From Actinobacteria bacterium 13_2_20CM_68_14 (lineage in GTDB: Bacteria; Actinomycetota; Thermoleophilia; Gaiellales; Gaiellaceae), in contig MNDB01000083.1 of the NCBI GenBank assembly GCA_001914705.1, forward strand, positions 1 through 10,422: DNA of 10,422 nucleotides, in the 5' to 3' direction. The notes under the pieces are model-generated. The model had not been told where the DNA came from and did not search any database. It saw only the letters and a list, made by a program, of their open reading frames with translations. Shown here one piece after another: positions 1 through 5,675 of the stretch. The position numbers and the translations under genes are program-made. Every line of letters starts with the position of its first letter. Position 1 is the stretch's first letter.

Positions 1-322
1 CCGAGTGCTCGAGAACTACGTGGTCGTCGGCACCTCGAAGGCGGCACTCGAATCCCTGGTGCGCTACCTCGCCGTCGAGCTAGCGCCACAAGGGATCCGC
101 GTCAACGCCGTCTCGGCGGGCGTCGTCGAGACCGAGGCGCTCGACCACTTCCCGAACAAGGACGAGATGGTGGGCGAGGGCCTGGAAAGGACGCCGGCCG
201 GCCGGCTGGTCGAGCCCGCCGACGTCGCGGACGCAGTCACGTGGCTCTGCTCGCCGGGGGCCGAGATGGTGCGCGGCCACACGCTCGTGATCGACGGCGG
301 CTTCTCGCTGCTGGCTCAATAG
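1..322 (+). CDS. fabL: Enoyl-ACP reductase III (FabL-type SDR), C-terminal part
   Basis: This is the C-terminal part of a short-chain dehydrogenase/reductase; the gene begins before the window, and the visible frame already reads RVLENY at its first bases. The catalytic pair is Tyr then Lys separated by six residues (Y-VVVGTS-K). That spacing marks enoyl-ACP reductases rather than ordinary SDRs, which have YxxxK. What follows (RYLAVELAPQGIRVNAVSAG, then a LDHFPN segment, PAGRLVEPADVAD and a DGG ending) matches my recollection of Bacillus FabL closely. The family reduces trans-2-enoyl-ACP with NADPH in the last step of each fatty-acid elongation cycle, in the cytoplasm. The Rossmann nucleotide-binding N-terminus is outside the window, so cofactor preference cannot be read. 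A methyltransferase gene begins 5 bases after the TAG stop and is probably cotranscribed. A generic SDR oxidoreductase is the alternative, less likely because of the Tyr-Lys spacing. Confidence 0.82.
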   Translation, partial: RVLENYVVVGTSKAALESLVRYLAVELAPQGIRVNAVSAGVVETEALDHFPNKDEMVGEGLERTPAGRLVEPADVADAVTWLCSPGAEMVRGHTLVIDGGFSLLAQ

Positions 323-327
323 ACCCA

Positions 328-1089
328 ATGGAGCCGACCGAGTACAACCGGCGGGCCTGGGACGAGATCCACCGCCGCCGTGCCGACGCGATGGCCGGGC
401 AGCTCGGGATCCCTCCGACGATCCGCGAGCGGCTGCCAGAGATCAAGGGCAAGCACGTGCTCCACCTGCAGTGCGCGACCGGCGAGTCGACCGCCCAGCT
501 CGCAGAGCTCGGCGCGCTGGTGACGGGTGTCGACATCTCGGCCCAGGCGACCGCCGTCGCGCGCGAGCGCGTGCCGAACGGAGTCTTCCTCGAGGCCGAC
601 GTACAGCAACTGCCGCTCCAGCTCGAACGCGGCCGCTTCGATCTCGTCTACACGGGCGGCGGCATCTTCCATTGGCTCCACGACCTCGACGCCTGGGCGC
701 ACGGAATCGCCTCGGCACTGAAGCCGGGCGGCATGCTGCTCGCGTACGACGACCACCCTGTCTCTGCCTGCGTCGACCAGGGCTCTCATTGGCGCGAGGA
801 CTACTTCGACGAGAGCCCGATCGTGGACGTCGGCTGGAAGCACTTCGATCTCCCCGGAGAGCCGGCGCAGGAGCAGAAACACGAGCGCTTCTGGCGGCTT
901 GGCCAGATCGTCACAGCGGTCGCCGGCGCCGCGCTCACGATCCGCTCGCTGGAAGAGTTCTCGACAATCTACGAGACGTACTGGCGCGCGAAGGATCCCC
1001 GCGTTCCCGGCCAATTCGTCCTGATCGCGACGAAGCCGAAGGAAGGCGCTAAAGCAGCGAAAACGCCTCGTCGAGCTCCGCGTCCGTGA
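328..1089 (+). CDS. Class I SAM-dependent methyltransferase
   Basis: A 253-residue cytoplasmic protein with a Rossmann-like SAM-binding domain. Motif I is VLHLQCATGEST (about residues 44-55), the acidic strand-2 end is VTGVDIS (65-71), an ADV acidic position lies near 90, and the motif IV region is FDLVYTGGGIFHWL (104-117). A LKPGG turn (131-135) precedes strand 5. The C-terminal half (DYFDESP, HFDLPGE, RFWRLGQIV, LEEF) resembles an uncharacterised methyltransferase group common in actinobacteria. The substrate is unknown. The ATG at 328 was chosen because homologues of this type begin close to the E-YNRRAWDEIHRRR segment and it sits just after the fabL stop; an upstream in-frame GTG would overlap fabL deeply. 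No clear Shine-Dalgarno is visible. The last 41 bases overlap the convergent aminotransferase gene, and the tail (AKAAKTPRRAPRP) is low-complexity and probably not part of the fold. Confidence 0.86.
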   Translation: MEPTEYNRRAWDEIHRRRADAMAGQLGIPPTIRERLPEIKGKHVLHLQCATGESTAQLAELGALVTGVDISAQATAVARERVPNGVFLEADVQQLPLQLERGRFDLVYTGGGIFHWLHDLDAWAHGIASALKPGGMLLAYDDHPVSACVDQGSHWREDYFDESPIVDVGWKHFDLPGEPAQEQKHERFWRLGQIVTAVAGAALTIRSLEEFSTIYETYWRAKDPRVPGQFVLIATKPKEGAKAAKTPRRAPRP

Positions 1090-2059
1090 TCGTCAGCGGC
1101 GGGGTCGCAGAGATCAAGCGGCCGCCGGGGCCAGCCGGGACGACGATCACGCCGCGGCGAAGCGCCTCGTCCGCATCGCCTTCGCGGGCACGGAGTAAGC
1201 CCTTGCCGTGCCAGCCCTCCAGCTCGAAGCGCTCGCCGGCTTGCTGAACGCGCTCGAGCAGCTTCGGCACCTCTTCGAGCACCACGAGCGCGGCGGCGGA
1301 CGCGAGCGGACTGCCCGTGTGCGTGTGGGTGTAGACGTCCTCCTGGCCGAGCTCCCAGACCTGCTCGAGCTGCTCCCGGCAGAAGAGCGCCGCCGAGATC
1401 GGCAGCCCGTGGCCGAGCGCCTTGCCGACCACCAGCACGTCGGCGTATTCGGCTCCCGGCCAGAGCTCTCCGGTGCGGCCGAGCCCGGCGTAGATCGCAT
1501 CGACGATCAATAGCGCCCCACGCGCGGTGCAGCGACGGCGGAGCACGCGGAGGAAGTCGGGTGACGGCACCTGCGCGCCGCCTCGCGCCTGCACCGGCTC
1601 GACGATCACGCAGCCGCAGCGCGCAGGCAGCGTGCCCGGGTCGTCGCCGAAGCGGCGCCGGTAGACCGGACCCGGCAGCCAGGTCCGAAAGGGCAGGCGA
1701 AAAGCGTCGATCGAGGTCGCGGCGAGCGCGAGCAGGCCGGTCCCGTGGTAGGCGCCTTCGAAGGCGAGGATGCCCGGCTTGCCGGTCGCGATCAGCGCGG
1801 TGCGAAGCGCGATCTCGACCGCGTCCTCGCCGGTGACGCCGAGCTTGGCGGGCCAGGGCAGGCGCCGGCGGAGCTCGACCGTCACCTCGGCTTCGGCCAG
1901 GTCGCCGAGCGCGTGTACGACCCGCTGCTCGCGCCAGGCCTCGAGGACCTGCGGATTGCGGTGCCCGAGCGCGGCGACCCCGAAACCGCCGGAAAGGTCG
2001 AGGTACTCCCGGCCGTCGGCGTCGACGACACGGCAGCCCTGAGCGTCAGCCCAGATCAA
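1049..2059 (-). CDS. Class III PLP-dependent aminotransferase, short form
   Basis: A 336-residue fold-type I, class III aminotransferase. Visible landmarks are the N-terminal DADGREYLDLSGGFGV segment (13-28), LGHRNP (31-36), TGEDAVE (76-82, a variant of SGAEAVE), GAYHG (102-106) in the phosphate-binding region, VEPVQARGG (153-161), the PLP-nitrogen Asp in LIVDAIYAGLGRTG (D187), the Schiff-base Lys in VVGKALGHG (K213), and THTHTGSPLA (244-253). Relatives move an amino group from an omega-amino acid or similar donor to a keto acid; the donor cannot be read from the sequence. It follows proline dehydrogenase, and its TTG start overlaps that gene's TGA as TTGA. Translational coupling and a role in proline, ornithine or related amino-acid breakdown are therefore likely but inferred. 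The frame stays open upstream for 87 more codons, but that part lies over proline dehydrogenase and reads as Arg/Pro/Ala-rich noise. The protein is shorter than the usual 400-450 residues: it lacks the N-terminal helix region and has a compact middle between GAYHG and VEPVQ. Confidence 0.78.
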   Translation of the reverse strand: MIWADAQGCRVVDADGREYLDLSGGFGVAALGHRNPQVLEAWREQRVVHALGDLAEAEVTVELRRRLPWPAKLGVTGEDAVEIALRTALIATGKPGILAFEGAYHGTGLLALAATSIDAFRLPFRTWLPGPVYRRRFGDDPGTLPARCGCVIVEPVQARGGAQVPSPDFLRVLRRRCTARGALLIVDAIYAGLGRTGELWPGAEYADVLVVGKALGHGLPISAALFCREQLEQVWELGQEDVYTHTHTGSPLASAAALVVLEEVPKLLERVQQAGERFELEGWHGKGLLRAREGDADEALRRGVIVVPAGPGGRLISATPPLTITDAELDEAFSLL

Positions 2060-2979
2060 GCGGAGCCGTTGCGGCGAGGCACGAGCCGCCCCAGCGTGTC
2101 CGCGGCGATGTAGCCGGCGATCTTCGGGTTCTCCTGCAGCCGGCGCAGCGAGTAGGCGTACCAGTGTTCGCCGAACGGCACGTAGATCCGCAGCCGGTGA
2201 CCTTCGCGGACGAGCCGGTTGCCACGCGCCTCGGCGATGCCATAAAGCATCTGGAACTCGTACTCGTCGCGGCCGAGGCCGCGCCGGGCGACGATCCGGC
2301 GCCCCTCCGAGACGAGCCACTCGTCGTGTGTGGCGATTCCCACGTAGCAGTCCGCGTCGAGCAGGGCTTCGAGGGCCCTGATGAAGTTCGACCGCACCTC
2401 CCCGTAGCCCTGGTAAGCAAGCTCGGGTGGCTCGACGTAGATGCCCTTGCAGATCCGAACGCTCGGCCGCAGGTCGCCGAGCGAGCGGATGTCGTCGAGC
2501 GTCCGCCGCAGGTAGGCCTGCAGGACGACACCGAGGTTCTCGTGACCCGCCTCGCGAAGATCGCGATAGAGCCGCAAAGTGTCGTCGGTCGTGGACGAGT
2601 CCTCCATGTCGATGCGGACGAAGTTGTTCCGGCGGGCTGCCTCGCGGACGACCGACTCGAGGTTTTCCCGGCAGAGGTCGTAGTCGAGCTTCAGCCCCAG
2701 CCCGGTCAGCTTCACACTCACGTTCGAGTCGAGCCCCTGGCGCTCAATCGTCTCGAAGACGTCGCGGTACGCCCCGGCGATCGCCCGAGCCTCGTCGCGG
2801 GTTCGTATTTCCTCGCCGAGGACGTCGATCGTCCCCAGCTTGTGCTCCGCGTTCGCGGTCTTGACGACCCGACAGGCGTCCTCCAGCGTCGGTCCGGCAA
2901 TGTAGCGCTGCGCCAGCATGTGCACGAGCGGCTTCGGCACCGCCGGGAGCATTCGCGCGATCGTGCGATCCAGGATCAC
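2056..2979 (-). CDS. putB: Monofunctional proline dehydrogenase (FAD)
   Basis: A 307-residue beta/alpha-barrel proline dehydrogenase, the length typical of the stand-alone Thermus/Bacillus enzymes rather than of bifunctional PutA. It oxidises L-proline to pyrroline-5-carboxylate, passing electrons through FAD to the quinone pool at the membrane. Visible family motifs are SVKLTGLGL (88-96), RIDMEDS (122-128), VLQAYLRR (152-159), VRICKGIY (174-181), IATHDE (215-220), YEFQMLYGI (240-248), RIYVPFG (264-270), and the substrate-binding pair in SLRRLQENP (R279, R280). The GTG at 2979 was chosen because it gives the family length and lies just downstream of a TACAAT hexamer; the frame stays open far upstream, but that region is the divergent acetyltransferase. 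The next gene overlaps its stop by the TTGA arrangement. No pyrroline-5-carboxylate dehydrogenase is visible here. The symbol follows Bacillus usage and is a family-level assignment. Confidence 0.93.
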   Translation of the reverse strand: MILDRTIARMLPAVPKPLVHMLAQRYIAGPTLEDACRVVKTANAEHKLGTIDVLGEEIRTRDEARAIAGAYRDVFETIERQGLDSNVSVKLTGLGLKLDYDLCRENLESVVREAARRNNFVRIDMEDSSTTDDTLRLYRDLREAGHENLGVVLQAYLRRTLDDIRSLGDLRPSVRICKGIYVEPPELAYQGYGEVRSNFIRALEALLDADCYVGIATHDEWLVSEGRRIVARRGLGRDEYEFQMLYGIAEARGNRLVREGHRLRIYVPFGEHWYAYSLRRLQENPKIAGYIAADTLGRLVPRRNGSA

Positions 2980-2995
2980 GAGCGGGCGGATTGTA
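2974..2995 (-). promoter_or_regulatory. Putative promoter of proline dehydrogenase
   Basis: On the minus strand a TACAAT hexamer (2995 down to 2990) ends 10 bases before the GTG start at 2979. This matches the TANNNT -10 consensus and implies a leader of only a few bases. No convincing -35 box or Shine-Dalgarno is visible. The promoter shares a 45-base gap with the divergent acetyltransferase promoter, so one bound regulator could control both. Confidence 0.5.
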
Positions 2996-3012
2996 GTCGC
3001 GCCCGCGGTGCC

Positions 3013-3027
3013 TACGATCCTGGTGTG
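3013..3027 (+). promoter_or_regulatory. Putative leaderless promoter of the GNAT gene
   Basis: TACGAT at 3013-3018 is followed after 6 bases by the GTG start at 3025. Initiation 7 bases past the hexamer would fall on the start codon, giving a leaderless message. No Shine-Dalgarno precedes the GTG, and no good -35 box is seen. Confidence 0.55.
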
Positions 3028-3861
3028 AACGTTCGCCGCCTCGAAGATCCCGCCGCCTTCCTCGAGGCCGCGTCGCCGCTGCTCCTGGCCGACGAGGCGC
3101 GCCACAACCTGATCCTCGGGATAGCGGGAACGCTGCGGGATCATCCCTCGCGCTTCCCGGAGTACGCGCTCTGGCTCGCGGAGGAGGGCTCGGCGACGGT
3201 CGGCGCCGCGCTGAGGACACCGCCGTACAAGCTCGTTCTCGCCCGCCCGCGCGAGGACTCGGCGCTCGAAGCCCTGGCCGCCGCGATCGACGACGAGCTC
3301 CCGGGCGTCGTCGCTGCGCTTCCGGAAGTCGAGACGTTCGCCGCCGCCTGGGCGGCGAAGACCGGCGCGGCGCCGCGCAGGGCGCGGGCCGAGGGCGTCT
3401 TTGCGCTCGAGCGCGTACGACCTGTCCCAGCCCCCGCCGGACGCCTGCGCGAGGCCGATGCAACCGATAGGCCGCTGCTGATCGCCTGGTTCACGGCCTT
3501 CGCGGAGGAGGCGCTGGGAGAGGACGCGACCGTGGAGGACCCGGCCCGCTTCATCGACCACAGGCTCACCGCGGCTGACGCCGGCGCCGTGCTCTGGGAA
3601 GACGAGGGCATCGTGTCGCTCGCGGCCTTCGGCAATCCCACGCCGAACGGAATTCGGATCGGTCCCGTCTACACGCCACCCGAGTATCGCCGGCGCGGCT
3701 ATGCCTCGGCCCTCGTCGCCGAGCTCTCGGAACGCCTGCTCGCCAAGAGGCGCTTCTGCTTCCTCTTCACCGACCTCGCGAACCCGACCGCGAACCGGAT
3801 CTATGAGCAAATCGGCTACCGGCGCATCTGCGAGGCGGCCGAGATCGTCTTCGAGCGCTAG
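3025..3861 (+). CDS. GNAT-family N-acetyltransferase, two-part protein
   Basis: A 278-residue protein. The C-terminal half (about 138-278) is a GCN5-related acetyltransferase. IRIGPVYTPPEYRRRGYASALVAEL-type sequence spans 210-234, with the acetyl-CoA pyrophosphate-binding turn RRRGYA at 222-227, and the motif B region DLANPTANRIYEQIGYR lies at 250-266. The N-terminal half (1-130; ARHNLILGI, then EYALWLAEE) looks like a degenerate GNAT-like or substrate-binding domain, as in other tandem GNAT proteins. The family moves the acetyl group from acetyl-CoA to an amine; the acceptor here is unknown. The GTG at 3025 was chosen because a TACGAT hexamer lies 6 bases upstream and everything further upstream in frame overlaps proline dehydrogenase. 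The gene is divergent from proline dehydrogenase. Its TAG at 3859-3861 abuts a duplicated tail of the neighbouring minus-strand gene. Confidence 0.85.
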   Translation: MNVRRLEDPAAFLEAASPLLLADEARHNLILGIAGTLRDHPSRFPEYALWLAEEGSATVGAALRTPPYKLVLARPREDSALEALAAAIDDELPGVVAALPEVETFAAAWAAKTGAAPRRARAEGVFALERVRPVPAPAGRLREADATDRPLLIAWFTAFAEEALGEDATVEDPARFIDHRLTAADAGAVLWEDEGIVSLAAFGNPTPNGIRIGPVYTPPEYRRRGYASALVAELSERLLAKRRFCFLFTDLANPTANRIYEQIGYRRICEAAEIVFER

Positions 3862-3894
3862 CTCTCGCGCATGAAACCTTGGCGGGCAGCGGAG
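3858..3894 (-). pseudogene. Stray duplicate of the 3' end of the 3970-4266 gene
   Basis: Read on the minus strand, this segment encodes SAARQGFMRES and a stop. The neighbouring gene ends SAARQGFMREG and a stop at 3970-4006. The two 37-base segments match at 31 positions. Four of the six differences are silent in the shared reading frame; the other two fall in the last codon. Upstream in frame the similarity stops at once and a TAG occurs at 3956-3954, so only the tail is present. It could be the remnant of a lost tandem paralogue or a local duplication. Confidence 0.6.
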
Positions 3895-3895
3895 C

Positions 3896-3951
3896 CTCGG
3901 CGTCGCTTGCGATGCCGAGTTGGAGGCCGAGGCGGCTTTGCCGCTGCGGCC
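3896..3951. terminator. Two adjacent hairpins between convergent genes
   Basis: The first hairpin (3896-3919) has ten paired positions: CTCGGC, then G opposite T (a G-U pair in RNA), then TCG, closing on a CTTG loop at 3906-3909. The second (3925-3951) has the arms GGCCG and CGGCC outside and GCGGC-TTT-GCCGC inside. They lie between the stops of the convergent GNAT gene and the 3970-4266 gene, so they could end transcription from both sides. No T-run follows, so this would not be a canonical intrinsic terminator. The first hairpin is part of the repeat described at 3899-3943. Confidence 0.5.
3899..3943 (-). repeat. Inverted repeat copy A (about 45 bases)
   Basis: Read on the minus strand, this segment closely matches the plus strand at 4919-4962. 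It shares an exact 20-base core (TCGGCATCGCAAGCGACGCC), and the flanking 24 or so bases match except for a few substitutions and a one-base gap. The core is itself nearly palindromic and folds with a CTTG or CAAG loop. The two copies face each other around the two unknown genes at 3970-4887. Confidence 0.7.
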
Positions 3952-3969
3952 GTCTAAACCCGCTGTCGC

Positions 3970-4266
3970 CTAACCCTCGCGCATGAAGCCTTGGCGCGCC
4001 GCTGAGACAAGCGCCACCGCCTCAGGAAACAGCACGCGCATCGCGTCGCGGAGCGCGATCGCCTGCTCGTCAGCGCCGCCCTGGGCGGACACCCGCTGGA
4101 GCGCCGCCGCAGTCAGCTCGACTGCCGTGTTCAGCGTCAGGGTCGCGAACTGCTCGCGCTGGGCCTCCTGCACCGTCTCGGCCTGTTGCTCGGCGAACTC
4201 GCGCAGGCTGCGCATCAAGTCCTCAGGATCGCCCCCGAAAGGGAAACCGGGATTGCTGCCTTCCAT
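3970..4266 (-). CDS. Small helical protein of unknown function
   Basis: A 98-residue protein I do not recognise. It opens with a Gly/Pro-rich NPGFPFGGDPEDLMRSLREF stretch followed by what looks like an all-helical body (EFAEQQAETVQEAQREQ, LNTAVELTAAALQRV, DEQAIALRDAMRVLFPEAVALV) and ends MREG. No signal peptide, membrane segment or cysteine is seen, so it is probably a soluble cytoplasmic protein. The ATG at 4266 was chosen over an in-frame start seven codons upstream because a TACAGT hexamer ends 7 bases before it, as at other leaderless starts in this window. It lies 24 bases downstream of the 198-residue unknown gene and may be partly cotranscribed with it. A duplicate of its last 11 codons lies 112 bases further on. 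Its lack of codon noise and strong Glu/Ala helix patterning support real coding; the opposite frame is Ser/Ala/Arg-rich noise. Confidence 0.68.
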   Translation of the reverse strand: MEGSNPGFPFGGDPEDLMRSLREFAEQQAETVQEAQREQFATLTLNTAVELTAAALQRVSAQGGADEQAIALRDAMRVLFPEAVALVSAARQGFMREG

Positions 4267-4279
4267 GAAGGCCACTGTA
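4264..4279 (-). promoter_or_regulatory. Putative leaderless promoter of the 98-residue protein gene
   Basis: On the minus strand TACAGT (4279 down to 4274) is followed after 7 bases by the ATG at 4266. No Shine-Dalgarno lies in the 7-base gap. It sits in the 24-base space after the preceding gene's TGA. Confidence 0.5.
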
Positions 4280-4290
4280 GCCAGCACGAG

Positions 4291-4887
4291 TCAGTCGAGC
4301 GGGACCTTGTAGGCGGCCTCGACGTCGCGGGTCAGCTCCTCGACCGTCGCCGTCGCCTGCTTCATCGCAACCGCGAAGGGCGAGCCTTCGCCCCCGAGGA
4401 CTCGCTCGAGCCTGAGCGTCGCCGCGCCGATCGCGTCGAGCCCTTCCGGCGTCGCGACGCGCGGAGCCGCGCCGAGCGCCTCCTCGAGCGCGAGCGCGGC
4501 CTCTTCCGCCTCGTCGATTCCCGCAGGATTCTCGGTCAGGCGCAATGCGACGAGCTGCGAGCGGAGCTCCTCCAGATCGCCGCCACCGGCCGTCTCCTCG
4601 GCGAGCTCGACCAGCGCGGCAATCGAGACCACTTCGCGGATGCGCACGCGGTTCTCGACCGGCTTCCCCTCCTCGTCGAGCACGAGCCAGCTCGTCTCAC
4701 CGGTCTCGCTGCGATAGGCGCAGAGGTAGGCGCGGGCGCCCGAGGAGGGCTCGGCCGGGACGATGCCGACGACCTCCTCGCCTGGACCGGCGTAGCGAAC
4801 CGCGGCCTCGGCAATCCGCCTGAGATCTCGGGTCAGTCCCACCGAGCCGAGAATAAGCTCTAGCCGAATGGGCACGCGATCCGCCAC
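4291..4887 (-). CDS. Conserved-looking hypothetical protein
   Basis: A 198-residue protein I do not recognise. The N-terminal two-fifths look like a mixed alpha/beta domain with alternating hydrophobics (RLELILGSVG, EEVVGIVPAEP, ARAYLCAYRSETGETSWLVLDEEG). The remainder is Glu/Ala-rich helix, likely two long helices or a helical bundle (SIAALVELAEETAG, GIDEAEEAALALEEALG, AATLRLERVLGGEG, MKQATATVEELTRDVEAAY). There is no signal peptide or membrane span. The GTG at 4887 is the longest plausible start, with a purine-rich GAGGGAG two bases upstream, too close for an ideal Shine-Dalgarno; a GTG four codons in (4875) is a reasonable alternative. An ATG overlapping this start in another frame runs into a stop after nine codons. 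It is divergent from the UbiE-type gene, with 86 bases between starts, and is followed by the 98-residue protein gene. Confidence 0.68.
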   Translation of the reverse strand: MADRVPIRLELILGSVGLTRDLRRIAEAAVRYAGPGEEVVGIVPAEPSSGARAYLCAYRSETGETSWLVLDEEGKPVENRVRIREVVSIAALVELAEETAGGGDLEELRSQLVALRLTENPAGIDEAEEAALALEEALGAAPRVATPEGLDAIGAATLRLERVLGGEGSPFAVAMKQATATVEELTRDVEAAYKVPLD

Positions 4888-4918
4888 ATCTCCCTCGGCC
4901 TGGTCTGGACGGGCCCGC

Positions 4919-4962
4919 CGGCAGAGCCGCCGCGCCCTCCAGTCGGCATCGCAAGCGACGCC
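4919..4962 (+). repeat. Inverted repeat copy B (about 44 bases)
   Basis: This is the plus-strand partner of the repeat at 3899-3943. It shares the exact 20-base core at 4943-4962 and a CGGCAGAGCCGCC-like left part with few differences. It occupies the gap between two divergent starts, whereas the other copy sits between two convergent stops. A terminator role alone therefore does not explain both. Confidence 0.7.
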
Positions 4963-4973
4963 TTAGTCGACCC

Positions 4974-5675
4974 GTGGCCGCCTCTCCCCGGACGCGCCGC
5001 GCGCTCGAGCTCTTCGCCCCGCTCGGCCCCACCTACGAGCGCTACGCCAGGCTGCTTTCGCTCGGACAGGACCCGCAGTGGCGCCGGTTTCTCGTCTCGC
5101 GGGTCGAGGCAGGCCCGGGCGACGAAGTTCTCGACGTCGCGACCGGCACGGGCGCGGTCGCACGGGAGCTGCTCCGCCAGAAGGGCTGCGCGGTCGTCGG
5201 CGTCGACCAGAGCCCGGAGATGCTCGCGGTCGCGCGCGAGCACCTGCCCGCAACGGTAAAGCTGGTCGAGGCGAGCGCCGAGCACTTGCCTTTCGAGGAC
5301 GCCTCGTTCGACGCGCTCACGGTCACCTACCTGCTCCGCTACGTCGACGATCCGGGCGCGACCCTGGCGGAGCTCGCGCGCGTCGTCCGCTCCGGCGGCA
5401 CGGTCGCGAGCCTCGAGTTCGCCGTTCCGGCCGGACTCTGGCGGCCGCTCTGGCGCGCCTACGTCGGCGCCGTGCTTCCGGCGGCGGGACGGATCGTCTC
5501 GCCCGGCTGGCACGAAGTCGGCGATTTCCTCGGCGGCAGCATCCGCGAGTTCTGGCGCCGCTACCCGCTCGAGCGCCAGCTCGAGCTCTGGCGTGCCGCC
5601 GGGATCGAAGACGTCCGATACCGGCGACTCAGTCTCGGCGGTGGGATCGTGATCTGGGGTAGCCGTGGAAACTAG
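4974..5675 (+). CDS. menG: UbiE/MenG-type demethylmenaquinone methyltransferase
   Basis: A 233-residue class I SAM methyltransferase of the UbiE/MenG/COQ5 type, which adds the ring methyl group in the last step of menaquinone (or ubiquinone) synthesis at the inner face of the membrane. Motif I is VLDVATGTGAVA (52-63), the strand-2 acidic end is VVGVDQSPEML (74-84), and EASAEHLPFEDASFDALTVTYLLRYV (99-124) matches the family's AEELPF...FGLRNV stretch. VVRSGGTVASLEF (137-149) and the C-terminal LPAAGRIV, FLGGSIREF and LSLGGGIVIWGS segments are also family-like. The GTG at 4974 gives a normal family length with an N-terminus before FAPLGPTYERY. No Shine-Dalgarno or good -10 is evident. The next gene starts inside its last codons (11-base overlap), suggesting cotranslation. 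If the organism makes menaquinone this is MenG; the symbol rests on that assumption, and another substrate is possible. Confidence 0.82.
   Translation: MAASPRTRRALELFAPLGPTYERYARLLSLGQDPQWRRFLVSRVEAGPGDEVLDVATGTGAVARELLRQKGCAVVGVDQSPEMLAVAREHLPATVKLVEASAEHLPFEDASFDALTVTYLLRYVDDPGATLAELARVVRSGGTVASLEFAVPAGLWRPLWRAYVGAVLPAAGRIVSPGWHEVGDFLGGSIREFWRRYPLERQLELWRAAGIEDVRYRRLSLGGGIVIWGSRGN

Noticed and set aside
2164..3024. Long plus-strand open frame in front of the GNAT gene
   Set aside because: It is the same frame as the acetyltransferase but lies antisense to proline dehydrogenase, whose family motifs are unmistakable. The extension shows no domain and is a by-product of high GC.
2980..3810. 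Minus-strand upstream extension of proline dehydrogenase
   Set aside because: It would add 277 residues antisense to the GNAT domain. The 307-residue form from GTG 2979 matches the stand-alone enzyme family.
3983..4312. Plus-strand 109-codon frame beginning MKPWRAAE
   Set aside because: It is rich in Ser, Ala and Arg with no structural pattern and lies over a better minus-strand gene. The repeated MKPWRAAE start at 3871 is explained by the duplicated tail.
4963..4968. TTAGTC before the UbiE-type gene as a -10 hexamer
   Set aside because: It lacks the invariant A at position two of TANNNT, so I do not call a promoter there.
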